Shown one piece after another: positions 52,348 to 60,594 of a stretch of DNA of 64,000 nucleotides (its first letter is position 1; the number at the start of each line of letters is the position of its first letter). The DNA is taken from NCBI RefSeq assembly GCF_001265075.1, contig NZ_LFKO01000001.1, positions 749,117 through 813,116 on the forward strand, written 5' to 3'. This DNA is from Salinicoccus sp. YB14-2. Lineage in GTDB: Bacteria; Bacillota; Bacilli; Staphylococcales; Salinicoccaceae. The notes under the pieces were generated by a model. That model saw nothing but the letters and a program-made list of their open reading frames with translations. It was not told the DNA's origin and ran no database searches. The position numbers and the translations under genes are program-made.

Positions 52348-54105
52348 ATGGCTGAAGAACTGGACAAAGTTGACGTTGTTGTTGTCGGGACCGGCTGGGC
52401 CGGCGGTATCGTCAGTGCAGAGCTTGCAAAAGCGGGTAAAAATGTTGTCGCCCTGGAAAAAGGCGAGGAAAAAATCCGCAGTGACTATATCGGCGTCAAA
52501 GATGAGCTGAGATTCGACAACCGTTATGACATTATGCAGAACTTGAAGGGGGATACCGTCACATCCCGTAATGAAATAGATGAAACGGCCATGCCGATCA
52601 GATCTCCGCAAACAATGCAGATTGGTATAGATACAGGCGGAGCCAGTGTCCACTGGGCAGGTGCCACATACCGTTACTGGCCATATGAATTTGAAATGCG
52701 CACCCAGACGATTGATCGCTACGGCGAGGAAAAAATTCCAGATGAGATGAACTTACAGGACTGGGGCATTACATACGAAGAGATGGAGCCCTATTACGAA
52801 ATGTGGGAAGATACAGCCGGCATCGGAGGCGAACAAGACCCGCTTGCGCCTGAACGCAACAAGCCATGGCCGAACCCGCCGATGAAGGAAACACCCTCAT
52901 TAAAATTATTTAAAGATGCCGCATCCAACTTAGGACTGCACCCGTATCAGCTTGCTGCAGGCAACATGACTGAAAACTATGAAAACCCGGACGGCGAACA
53001 GCTGAATGCATGTATGTATTGCTCTTACTGTACACGTCACGGTTGTGACTTTGATGCAAAATCAGACCCGATCGCAACGGTGGTCAAAACGGCAAAGCGC
53101 CATGACAACTTTGAACTCAGACATAAAGCAAATGCACGCCGTGTTTTATATGATGAAGATGAAAACCGTGCGACAGGTGTATTATACGTGGATGAAAACA
53201 GCGGTGAAGAATTTGAACAGCCGGCAGATGTCGTTGTTCTCGCTGCATTTGCATTCTCAAACAACCGTCTGCTGATGCTTTCAGACATCGGTGAGCAGTA
53301 CGACCCGGAAACGGAGGAAGGTACACTCGGCCGTAACTTCAACGGACAGTATAACCATGCTTTCCATGGTGCAACAGGATTTTTTGAAAATGAGAAATTC
53401 AATCTTTATATGGGCGCGGGTGCGCTCGGTGCAACACTGAGTGACTACGCGGCGGATAACTTCGACCATAGTGACCTGGACTTCATCGGCGGCGGTGCCA
53501 TCGAACTCAGACAGTACGGTTTCGCTGCGATCTCCAGCAGTAATAACGTACCTGAAGGTACACCCGGCTGGGGTAAGGAGTATAAAGACACGTCGTTACA
53601 TTATGCATACCGTACATTGACGATCTGGTACACGGCCAACGCAATGTCCTACTCCCACAACTATGTAGACCTGGACCCGAACTACAGCGACCAGTACGGC
53701 GATCCTTTACTTCGTGTCACATATAAATTTGGTGATAACGAAAGAAATATCGCACAGTTCGGCATTGAAAGATGTACTGAAATCATGGAAGAAATGGGCG
53801 CTGACATCGTTGAACCCGGCTCAGTACCGGACGAATTCAACCACAGCTATACAGGCGGCCATTATACAGGCGGTGTTGTCATGGGAGACGACCCTGAAAC
53901 ATCTGTAGTAAACAGCTACCTGCAGATGTGGGATGTCGATAATCTGTTCGTTGTCGGCGGTTCAGCCTTCCCGCAGCACGGCGGACACCACCCGACACCG
54001 ACGATCGGCGCACTCGCCTACCGTGCAGCAGAAGGCATCCAGATGTATATGGATGAAGTAGAAGGACAGCTTGTACAGGCGAACAGCAGAAGAAGAAGCG
54101 TTTAA
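52348..54105 (+). CDS. GMC family flavoprotein dehydrogenase (gluconate/sorbitol dehydrogenase type)
   Basis: 585 residues, ATG behind GGAGGAGG. N-terminal FAD motif VVVVGTGWAGGIVSAELAKAG, GMC signature DTGGASVHWAGATYRYWP, a four-Cys cluster ACMYCSYCTRHGCDF near residue 225 that could bind an iron-sulfur cluster as in FAD-glucose dehydrogenase, and the catalytic His pair in FPQHGGHHPTPTIGALAYRAAEGI (in parts). It has no own signal and would be exported with the Tat-bearing small subunit. It oxidises a sugar or sugar acid at the outer face and passes electrons to the respiratory chain. No cytochrome c subunit gene follows. Confidence 0.92.
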   Translation: MAEELDKVDVVVVGTGWAGGIVSAELAKAGKNVVALEKGEEKIRSDYIGVKDELRFDNRYDIMQNLKGDTVTSRNEIDETAMPIRSPQTMQIGIDTGGASVHWAGATYRYWPYEFEMRTQTIDRYGEEKIPDEMNLQDWGITYEEMEPYYEMWEDTAGIGGEQDPLAPERNKPWPNPPMKETPSLKLFKDAASNLGLHPYQLAAGNMTENYENPDGEQLNACMYCSYCTRHGCDFDAKSDPIATVVKTAKRHDNFELRHKANARRVLYDEDENRATGVLYVDENSGEEFEQPADVVVLAAFAFSNNRLLMLSDIGEQYDPETEEGTLGRNFNGQYNHAFHGATGFFENEKFNLYMGAGALGATLSDYAADNFDHSDLDFIGGGAIELRQYGFAAISSSNNVPEGTPGWGKEYKDTSLHYAYRTLTIWYTANAMSYSHNYVDLDPNYSDQYGDPLLRVTYKFGDNERNIAQFGIERCTEIMEEMGADIVEPGSVPDEFNHSYTGGHYTGGVVMGDDPETSVVNSYLQMWDVDNLFVVGGSAFPQHGGHHPTPTIGALAYRAAEGIQMYMDEVEGQLVQANSRRRSV

Positions 54106-54117
54106 ATAAGATATACA

Positions 54118-54158
54118 AATACCCGGGATTAAAATTCATTTTGAATCCCGGGTATTTT
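54118..54158 (+). terminator. Terminator after the GMC dehydrogenase
   Basis: AAATACCCGGGATT/AATCCCGGGTATTT, a 14-bp stem with a 13-nt loop, then T residues. Confidence 0.92.
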
Positions 54159-54201
54159 AAATTTCTATCCAATTAAAAATTCTTAACCTTTTCAGCAAAT
54201 G

Positions 54202-54240
54202 AGTAAAAGATATGTCCTGACATATCTTTTACTTTTTTAT
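54202..54240. terminator. Terminator after the ABC exporter permease
   Basis: AGTAAAAGATATGTC-CT-GACATATCTTTTACT, a 15-bp perfect stem, A-rich on one side and TTTTTT on the other. It is a second stop for readthrough from the plus strand and the likely end of the minus-strand ABC operon. Confidence 0.88.
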
Positions 54241-54248
54241 GCTCCCGA

Positions 54249-55862
54249 TCAGACACCTTCAGCCATATCACGTCTTTTGTAACCGATATAACCGAGCACC
54301 ATTAAGGCAACACTGATTGCTGTAATGGTAATAAAGACCGTTAAATCGAAGCTTTCCACCGGCATCTCCGGCATCCAGCTCTGAATGGCCGTTTTTAAAA
54401 ACCAGTCTGGAAAGTCCACTATACCGCCAAAGTAATTCAATATAAATGAATAAGCCAGATATATATACACCAATTTTCCGGCAGCAGGCACCCAGCCGAT
54501 GATTAGCGCGGATAAACCGGTAAAGAACAGTACTGACGGCCATAAGTTGAAACCTGAGACAAAAAAGTCCTTCATACCCATCGGTGTATCACTTTCCATA
54601 AAGGAAAGTGCCGTCCCACCGAGACCAGCTACCGATAATAAAGTTCCCAGCACCCCGGCAAATATCGCGAGACCCACCGTCGTCCAGTAAAGTGCCGTAC
54701 GGGACACTTTTGTCGAAAAGATCTGACTGAGGTGCGACCTGTTCTCCTCGGCAAACAGCTTATTTATAATCACAATCGGTAAAATTGAAACAAGTACGAC
54801 CATCACCATTATAATCGTCGATGTAAAGGACTCTTCGAGCGATACTTCTGCCTGGGTAAACATCTGCTGCATGATCTCATTACTTTGAAGGAAAGTCTGC
54901 ATATCCCCGTAAATCGAGCCGTAGGCGGCACCCATTACAAGGAAACCGATAGACCAGCCGATGATTGCACCTCTGTTCAAACGGACGAACAGCCCCTGAA
55001 CAGATAACAGAGAACGTTTCGCATGTGCCCGGCCTTCCTTTTCAGGAAGATAGCCCGCACCCATATCACGGTTGCCTTCAAAAACAAATGCAATCATTAT
55101 GACAATTACACTGAATATGAGCGCAAAAATGAGCGGCATCCAGTTATTCTCCGTAAAAGGATAAGTCAGATAAGTCCATCCCATAGGATTAATCATCGAC
55201 AAATCAGCATTCGAAGCATCCGTTCCCGCACGCCCCATATATAAAAGCCCGACAAGACCGAGACTGATGCCCGTTGCACCATGGGCATTCGGCATGAGCT
55301 GTGCAAATAACAAGCCCAGAACCGCACCGATAATACCTGCGGCACCAACCGATGCACCAAATAAAAATGATCCTTCCACTGTAATGGTGTCGGCATTGAA
55401 ACTCATCATGACAATACTGATGACAACGGCCAGCAGCACATTGATCAGCACGGTTTCTGCCATGGTTGCCAAAGAGTTTGCCTGCCGCCCGATTTGAAAT
55501 GATCTGACCAGCTCCGTCAGTCCGAGATCCTCCTCTTTACGGGTGTGGCCCACTACATGGAGCAGCGACACAATCATTGAAACCAGACCGCAGAATAATA
55601 ACATTTCATGGGCATACATCGCCCCAAGTGTATAATCCGCAGCAGAATCGATTGGTGTCGGTCCCACCATGGAAATCATTGCAGGGTTCAGCATCGTTTC
55701 ATACATCCCGGCCAGACCATCTCCCTTGGCAAGCTCTTTAAAAGCCGGGATGAAGCCTGCCGAAAATAAACCGATGCCCAAAATCCAGATGATGATCTTT
55801 TTCCAATCACGCTTTAAATACTGCAGGAAAAGTATATCCCAGCGTGCAAATTTTTCTTTCAT
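54249..55862 (-). CDS. ABC exporter permease, tetronasin-resistance type
   Basis: 537 residues from ATG 55862 (AAAGGGG). About twelve membrane spans in two halves, as in the TnrB/YhfE-like multidrug ABC permeases. Conserved stretches: RDWKKIIIWILGIGLFSAGF near the start, RKEEDLGLTELVRSFQIGR (where families of this type read EEDGR), and NRSHLSQIFSTKVSRTALYW in the second half. It pairs with the ATPase encoded 21 nt upstream and would export a drug or lipid-like compound. Confidence 0.88.
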   Translation of the reverse strand: MKEKFARWDILFLQYLKRDWKKIIIWILGIGLFSAGFIPAFKELAKGDGLAGMYETMLNPAMISMVGPTPIDSAADYTLGAMYAHEMLLFCGLVSMIVSLLHVVGHTRKEEDLGLTELVRSFQIGRQANSLATMAETVLINVLLAVVISIVMMSFNADTITVEGSFLFGASVGAAGIIGAVLGLLFAQLMPNAHGATGISLGLVGLLYMGRAGTDASNADLSMINPMGWTYLTYPFTENNWMPLIFALIFSVIVIMIAFVFEGNRDMGAGYLPEKEGRAHAKRSLLSVQGLFVRLNRGAIIGWSIGFLVMGAAYGSIYGDMQTFLQSNEIMQQMFTQAEVSLEESFTSTIIMVMVVLVSILPIVIINKLFAEENRSHLSQIFSTKVSRTALYWTTVGLAIFAGVLGTLLSVAGLGGTALSFMESDTPMGMKDFFVSGFNLWPSVLFFTGLSALIIGWVPAAGKLVYIYLAYSFILNYFGGIVDFPDWFLKTAIQSWMPEMPVESFDLTVFITITAISVALMVLGYIGYKRRDMAEGV

Positions 55863-55883
55863 TATCATTATCCCCTTTCACAC

Positions 55884-56765
55884 TCAGCCCTCATAATGAC
55901 GCATGAACAAGTCTTCGAGTGTCGGCGGTGATGAATCGAACTTTTTGACATCCAATTTGCCTGCCGCCAATAATATTTCGTTTAAATGCTGCTGCTCGGC
56001 AGAGAACGTGGCCTTGTTGCCGTCCTGCTCAAAACCAAACACGCCGGCAACATCCGCCATCGCAGAAACATCGCCATCAGCCTCCATCTCCACCGTTGAA
56101 CGGGTCAGATGACGCATTTCTTCAAGTGTTCCTGTTTCAACAATTTCTCCCTGACGGATGATGACCACCTTATCTGCCAGACGTTCCACTTCACTCAAAA
56201 TATGAGAGGATAAAAGAATGGACTTTCCTGCACTCTTCAGCCTTTCAACCTCTTCCTGGAATATGGACTCCATCAGAGGATCGAGACCCGAAGTCGGTTC
56301 ATCAAAAATATATAAATCTGAATCCACGGATAATGCAGCAATCAGACCAACTTTTTGACGGTTTCCCTTTGAATAGCTCTTTGCTTTTTTCTTCGGATCC
56401 AGCTCAAACCGCTCGATCAGATAGTCACGCCTTTCCTTGTTACCCCCGCCATGCAATTTAAGGAAAAGATCGATGATTTCACCGCCTGTCAGACTGCCCC
56501 ATAAATTCACATCTCCCGGAACATAGGAGATACGTTTATGAATCTCAAGGCTGTTTTTCCAGACATCCTTTCCGAAAATCTCAGCATTTCCGGCATTTCG
56601 CTTGATGATGCCGAGTAAAATACGAATGGTTGTCGATTTACCGGAGCCGTTCGGACCGATAAAGCCGACCACTTCACCCGCTTTAATCGTGAATGTAACA
56701 TCACTCAATGCCTTCGCTTTGCCAAAATTCTTTTGCACGCCTTCCACTTTTACTACTTCTGTCAT
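55884..56765 (-). CDS. ABC exporter ATPase
   Basis: 293 residues. Walker A GPNGSGKSTT, signature YSKGNRQKVGL, Walker B YIFDEPTSGLDP and H-loop SSHILSEVERLAD. The C-terminal part (about 215-293) is the extra domain seen in drug exporter ATPases of the DrrA/TnrB type. ATG is preceded by GGGGTGG. It lies between the TetR regulator and the permease in one operon. Confidence 0.92.
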   Translation of the reverse strand: MTEVVKVEGVQKNFGKAKALSDVTFTIKAGEVVGFIGPNGSGKSTTIRILLGIIKRNAGNAEIFGKDVWKNSLEIHKRISYVPGDVNLWGSLTGGEIIDLFLKLHGGGNKERRDYLIERFELDPKKKAKSYSKGNRQKVGLIAALSVDSDLYIFDEPTSGLDPLMESIFQEEVERLKSAGKSILLSSHILSEVERLADKVVIIRQGEIVETGTLEEMRHLTRSTVEMEADGDVSAMADVAGVFGFEQDGNKATFSAEQQHLNEILLAAGKLDVKKFDSSPPTLEDLFMRHYEG

Positions 56766-56793
56766 AACAATCCACCCCGCTTAACCTTTCAAA

Positions 56794-57414
56794 TCATTTA
56801 TAAAAACTGTATTTCAGTATTTCGCTGTAACGTTCCCATTCTTCCAGGTATCTTTCGCCAAACTCACTGAGGTCTTCAAAACTTCTGAGTTGTTTGATCG
56901 CTTTATCCCCATATCCGCTCATCGTCCAGCTCAAAATTTCTATCGCCTTCTCAACGTCGACATCTTCACGGAACAATGAATAATCTATATTCTCATATAG
57001 TCTTTTCTGACTTACGCTGTAGACAGGATCAAGCTTCATTTTAATAGTATCTCTAACGGCCTCTGAATCCTCTGCGACTGCAGCTGTCATTAAATCAAAC
57101 AGATGTGGAAACTCCATCTGAACGTATAACTTCCTTATGCCGATATCATGGATTCTGTTGAATAAATCGCCATTTTCAAGGTCAATGTCATCTATAATTT
57201 TATCCACGACCTTCAGACTGTAATCCAATAAAAATAAATAAAGATCCTTTTTATTATTGAAATAATTGAATAATGAGCCTTTGGAAATACCGGCTTCCTC
57301 GACGATTGCGTTCGTAGAAGATTTATCAAATCCTTTTTTTACAAATTCTTTAATGCCTGCATTAATGATACGCTCCTGCTTATCCCGTTTTAAGTTATAA
57401 AATGAAGGATTGAT
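56794..57414 (-). CDS. TetR family regulator of the ABC exporter, probable ATC start
   Basis: 206 residues. The N-terminal HTH is complete in the frame: NLKRDKQERIINAGIKEFVKKG, STNAIVEEAGISKGSLFNYFNNKKDLY (in parts). No ATG, GTG or TTG lies before or within the HTH: a TGA closes the frame 8 codons above, and the first standard start is TTG 57228, after the HTH. AAAGGAGG lies 7 nt before ATC 57414, which replaces the ATG expected before NPSFYNL. Two operator palindromes lie upstream. It should repress its own operon and release on binding the exported drug. Start codon use needs testing. Confidence 0.82.
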   Translation of the reverse strand: MNPSFYNLKRDKQERIINAGIKEFVKKGFDKSSTNAIVEEAGISKGSLFNYFNNKKDLYLFLLDYSLKVVDKIIDDIDLENGDLFNRIHDIGIRKLYVQMEFPHLFDLMTAAVAEDSEAVRDTIKMKLDPVYSVSQKRLYENIDYSLFREDVDVEKAIEILSWTMSGYGDKAIKQLRSFEDLSEFGERYLEEWERYSEILKYSFYK

Positions 57415-57441
57415 GACGCTTCCTCCTTTCGGTCACATTTC

Positions 57442-57462
57442 AATTGACCACATCGGTCAATT
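57442..57462. promoter_or_regulatory. TetR operator 1
   Basis: AATTGACC-ACATC-GGTCAATT is a perfect 8-bp inverted repeat with a 5-nt spacer. It lies just downstream of the -10 box, about 28 nt before the ATC start. Confidence 0.85.
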
Positions 57463-57464
57463 AG

Positions 57465-57493
57465 AATATAACACGAATGACCACTCCGGTCAA
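57465..57493 (-). promoter_or_regulatory. Sigma-A promoter of the TetR-ABC operon
   Basis: On the minus strand -35 TTGACC (57493-57488), a 17-nt spacer and -10 TATATT (57470-57465). The -35 box is one half of operator 2, and operator 1 covers the start point, so repression by blocking polymerase is expected. Confidence 0.82.
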
Positions 57494-57495
57494 TT
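57476..57495. promoter_or_regulatory. TetR operator 2
   Basis: AATGACC-ACTCC-GGTCAATT repeats operator 1 with one arm slightly imperfect. Its centre is 33 bp (about three helical turns) from that of operator 1, so both would face the same side of the DNA. Confidence 0.8.
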
Positions 57496-57516
57496 TTAAT
57501 TTCACACAAAAATAAA

Positions 57517-57548
57517 ACACCAGCCAAAAGCGTGCTCCTGGCTGGTGT
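57517..57548 (-). terminator. Terminator after msrA
   Basis: ACACCAGCC/GGCTGGTGT stem with a 14-nt loop and a T-rich run (TTTTATTTTT) on the minus strand, just after the stop at 57555. Confidence 0.88.
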
Positions 57549-57554
57549 CTGCGG

Positions 57555-58037
57555 TCAATCATCATACTTTTTTAATAAATCCTTCGGTATATGACAGTAA
57601 TCATCCGGATATTTATCCAATCGGTCCTGATGCTCCTCGGCACTTTTCACATAGTTTTTTAGCGGGAGCACTTCTACAGCAATCATGTCGTAATCTTCTC
57701 TCCTCTGAAGCAATGCTTCTGTCCTCTTTAAATGCACCACGTTTTCACTGTAAATACCCGTTCTGTATTTTTCACCGATATCCTCACCCTGCTGATTAAT
57801 ACTGTATGGATCGATGACTTCAAATAAATATGTCACTAGCTCTTCTATTGAAACCACTTGTGGATCAAACTTTGTTTTTACACACTCAACGTAACCATCA
57901 TAGTCGCCTTCGATTGTCTGACTTCTGCCATTCGCCCTGCCCGCTTCAGTCCACCGGATGCCCGGCAGGGTCTTAATGAATGCCTGAACACCCCATAAGC
58001 ATCCCCCTGCTAAATATACTGTCTCCAAATGATTCAC
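57555..58037 (-). CDS. msrA: Peptide-methionine (S)-S-oxide reductase
   Basis: 160 residues. Active site G-G-C13-L-W-G, where most MsrA have GCFWG; then GYVECVKTKFDPQVVSIEELVTYLFEVIDP and QGEDIGEKYRTGIYSEN, YKSAEEHQDRLDKYP-like end. It is near the short end of the family and lacks a fused MsrB. It repairs oxidised methionine, with recycling by thioredoxin. The Phe-to-Leu change next to the catalytic Cys is unusual and may mark a subgroup. Start ATG 58037; single gene. Confidence 0.88.
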   Translation of the reverse strand: MNHLETVYLAGGCLWGVQAFIKTLPGIRWTEAGRANGRSQTIEGDYDGYVECVKTKFDPQVVSIEELVTYLFEVIDPYSINQQGEDIGEKYRTGIYSENVVHLKRTEALLQRREDYDMIAVEVLPLKNYVKSAEEHQDRLDKYPDDYCHIPKDLLKKYDD

Positions 58038-58132
58038 TCCAATCCCTTATACACTGAAATTGTACCATGTACTCAACTATTATTTCCCGGAAAATAAAAT
58101 GCTCCCCGCTAAAAAGCGGAGAGCCTGTCTTC

Positions 58133-59818
58133 CTATACAATATGACCTGCAGATGCTTTCTCTATTTCCATCTGTTTTAATTCCCGGCGCAATATTTTAC
58201 CGCTGATTGTCGTTTTCGGCAGTTCACTCATCACTTCAATTTCTTTCGGTGCAAGGTGTGCTGCGAGATTGTTTCTGACGAATATACGGATTTCCTCCAA
58301 AAGGTCCGATGACTCTGTGAATCCTTTTCTCAAGACGATGAATGCTTTAACAATTTCACCGCGCACTTTATCCGGCTTACCGATGACTCCCGCTTCCTGT
58401 ACCGCTTCATGTTCGATGAGCTTGCTTTCCACTTCGAACGGTCCGATTCTTTCTCCGGAAGAATTGATCATATCATCATCACGGCTCTGGAAAAATACAT
58501 AATCATCCTCATCCTGGTAAGCGAGGTCTCCTGACAGATACCAGCCTTCATATTTGAAGTAGGAATCGAATTTATCTTTGTTGCCCCATATTTCTTTCAT
58601 CAGTCCCGGCCAAGGTGTTTTCACCGCCAGCTGCCCGGCTGTGCCTCTCGGTACAACCTTTCCTTCTTCATCCAATATACCCACTTCTACACCAGGGAAC
58701 GGCCTGCCCATCGAACCGGGCTTTATTTTTTCACCCGGCAGATTGACGACCAGATGCGCGCCTGTTTCCGTCATCCACCATGTATCATGGATTCTGACGC
58801 CGAGTTCTTTCCATGCCCAGTAGATAACTTCGGGGTTCAGCGGCTCGCCGACACTGAGTATATGTCTGAGTGAGGATAAATCATAATCTTTCAGAACGTC
58901 CCCCTGCGACAGAAGCATTCTGAATGCGGTCGGTGCACTGTACCAGATGGTGACGCCGAGTTCAGCAATCAGTTTGTACCAATGCTCTGCTTTGAACCGT
59001 CCGCCTTGAATGACGATGGTTGCACGGTTCAGCCACGGCGCAAACAGTCCGTATACACTCCCGGTCACCCAGCCCGGGTGGGAGGTACACCAGTAGACAT
59101 CATCATCTTTGATATCCAGTACCCATTTGCCCGACTCATACTGATGCGTTACGACCCGGTGTGCATGCAGCACGCCTTTCGGTTTGCCCGTTGAACCGCT
59201 TGTATAGTGGATCAGCATGCCGTCTTCTGAGTCCATCCACTCCACATATTCCTCGCCGGTGTCCTGAAAAGGTTCCGCTTCAATATCTTCAGCAAAAAGA
59301 ATCGTCTCAAGCGTCGGGATGTCTGACGCCGGCACCCGGTGAACCATATCCTTATCCGTAATAAGAAGTGTGCCGCCGCAATCGTTGATCCTGTCTCTGA
59401 CGGCATCTTCCATGAACGCTTCAAATAAAGGCCCGGCCACCGCGCCGATTTTTATCACTGAAAGAATCGCAATGTAGCATTCCGGTGTTTTCGGCAGGAA
59501 GACAAACACTCTGTCCCCTTTTACCACACCGTTCTCGTTTAATATGCGTGCGTAGTGATCCGTCTTATCCTTCACTTCTTTAAACGTATAGCTGACTCTT
59601 TCATCGCCGTTTACATAATGCAGTGCTGTTTTACTGCCGTAGCCATCATTCACATGCCTGTCGATCGCTTCGTAAGCGATATTCAATTTGCCGGTTTCGA
59701 TAAAACTCAGATCCGCTCCTGCATCTTCCCATTTAAAATTCTTCCTTACTTCTGAATAGTCAGGGAGGTTATAGTCTCCCGGCAACGGTTCAATAATTTC
59801 CAACTGATTCAAAGTCAC
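58133..59818 (-). CDS. acsA: Acetyl-CoA synthetase (AMP-forming)
   Basis: 561 residues from GTG 59818, with AAAGGAG 8 nt upstream; an ATG at 59848 lies before the site. Motifs: ATP loop LIHYTSGSTGKPKGVLH, HDTWWMTETG, YLSGDLAYQDEDDYVFFQSRDDDMINSSGERIGPFEVE (in parts) and the C-terminal catalytic Lys in ISGKILRREL. It closely follows the Bacillus AcsA plan. It activates acetate to acetyl-CoA; the Lys is commonly controlled by acetylation. It lies 38 nt after the Ssu ATPase start region but with its own site, and follows the sulfur operon on the same strand, so some readthrough is possible. Confidence 0.92.
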   Translation of the reverse strand: MTLNQLEIIEPLPGDYNLPDYSEVRKNFKWEDAGADLSFIETGKLNIAYEAIDRHVNDGYGSKTALHYVNGDERVSYTFKEVKDKTDHYARILNENGVVKGDRVFVFLPKTPECYIAILSVIKIGAVAGPLFEAFMEDAVRDRINDCGGTLLITDKDMVHRVPASDIPTLETILFAEDIEAEPFQDTGEEYVEWMDSEDGMLIHYTSGSTGKPKGVLHAHRVVTHQYESGKWVLDIKDDDVYWCTSHPGWVTGSVYGLFAPWLNRATIVIQGGRFKAEHWYKLIAELGVTIWYSAPTAFRMLLSQGDVLKDYDLSSLRHILSVGEPLNPEVIYWAWKELGVRIHDTWWMTETGAHLVVNLPGEKIKPGSMGRPFPGVEVGILDEEGKVVPRGTAGQLAVKTPWPGLMKEIWGNKDKFDSYFKYEGWYLSGDLAYQDEDDYVFFQSRDDDMINSSGERIGPFEVESKLIEHEAVQEAGVIGKPDKVRGEIVKAFIVLRKGFTESSDLLEEIRIFVRNNLAAHLAPKEIEVMSELPKTTISGKILRRELKQMEIEKASAGHIV

Positions 59819-59855
59819 ATAAAAAACTCCTTTACTAAGGTCATACATCCATCCC

Positions 59856-60584
59856 TTAAACCCTGCTCAAATCCAGATTGTCCAGTATGTCCATTTTATA
59901 TTTCGCGAGTTCCTTGCTACCCCTGTGGCGCGGGCGGGACTCATCCAAAATGATTTCCTGACCGACTCTGCCCGGCCAGTCTTTCAAAATGACGATTTTA
60001 TCACATAAATATGTTGCCTCTTCTATATCATGGGTGACCAGGACGATGGTGGTCCTGTATTCTTCCCAAATTTTTAGGAGCAGATCCTGCAGCTGCATTT
60101 TAGTGAAGGCATCCAGCGCACTGAACGGTTCATCCAGCAGGAGCACTTCAGGGGAAGTGATGAGGGCACGTGCGATGGCAACACGCTGGGCCATACCGCC
60201 GGATAATTCCTTTGGATAAAGATGTTCACTGCCCGCGAGGCCGACATCCCTCAAGTACTTTCTCCCGATTTCATCCTTCGACTCCTTTTTGCCTTTCAGG
60301 CCGAACGTGACGTTTTCCATCACATTTAACCACGGCATGAGGCGGGGTTCCTGGAATATGAAGCCGGTGGAAGCCTCGACTTTCCTCGATGCTTTTCCGT
60401 TGATTTCAATTTCGCCCCGATATCCCGTATCAAGTCCGGAAATTGCCCTGAGGACAGTACTTTTACCGCATCCACTTGTCCCGAGTAATCCAACGATTTC
60501 ACCCGGTCCCGCTTCAAAGGAGATGTTTTTAACGACTTCAGTGCCGTTGAAGGACCTGGACACATTATTGATATTCAAACTCAT
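59856..60584 (-). CDS. ssuB: ABC transporter ATPase, SsuB/TauB type
   Basis: 242 residues. Walker A GTSGCGKST, signature LSGGMAQRVAIARAL, Walker B VLLLDEPFSALD, H-loop LVTHDIEEA. It belongs to the nitrate/sulfonate/taurine importer class (LRAISGLDTGYRGEIEINGK). ATG behind AGGAGGGG. It is last of the ssu-like genes in the metY-ssuA-ssuC-ssuB order. The exact substrate (alkanesulfonate, taurine or another organosulfur compound) cannot be told. Confidence 0.9.
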   Translation of the reverse strand: MSLNINNVSRSFNGTEVVKNISFEAGPGEIVGLLGTSGCGKSTVLRAISGLDTGYRGEIEINGKASRKVEASTGFIFQEPRLMPWLNVMENVTFGLKGKKESKDEIGRKYLRDVGLAGSEHLYPKELSGGMAQRVAIARALITSPEVLLLDEPFSALDAFTKMQLQDLLLKIWEEYRTTIVLVTHDIEEATYLCDKIVILKDWPGRVGQEIILDESRPRHRGSKELAKYKMDILDNLDLSRV

Positions 60585-60594
60585 CTGACCCCTC

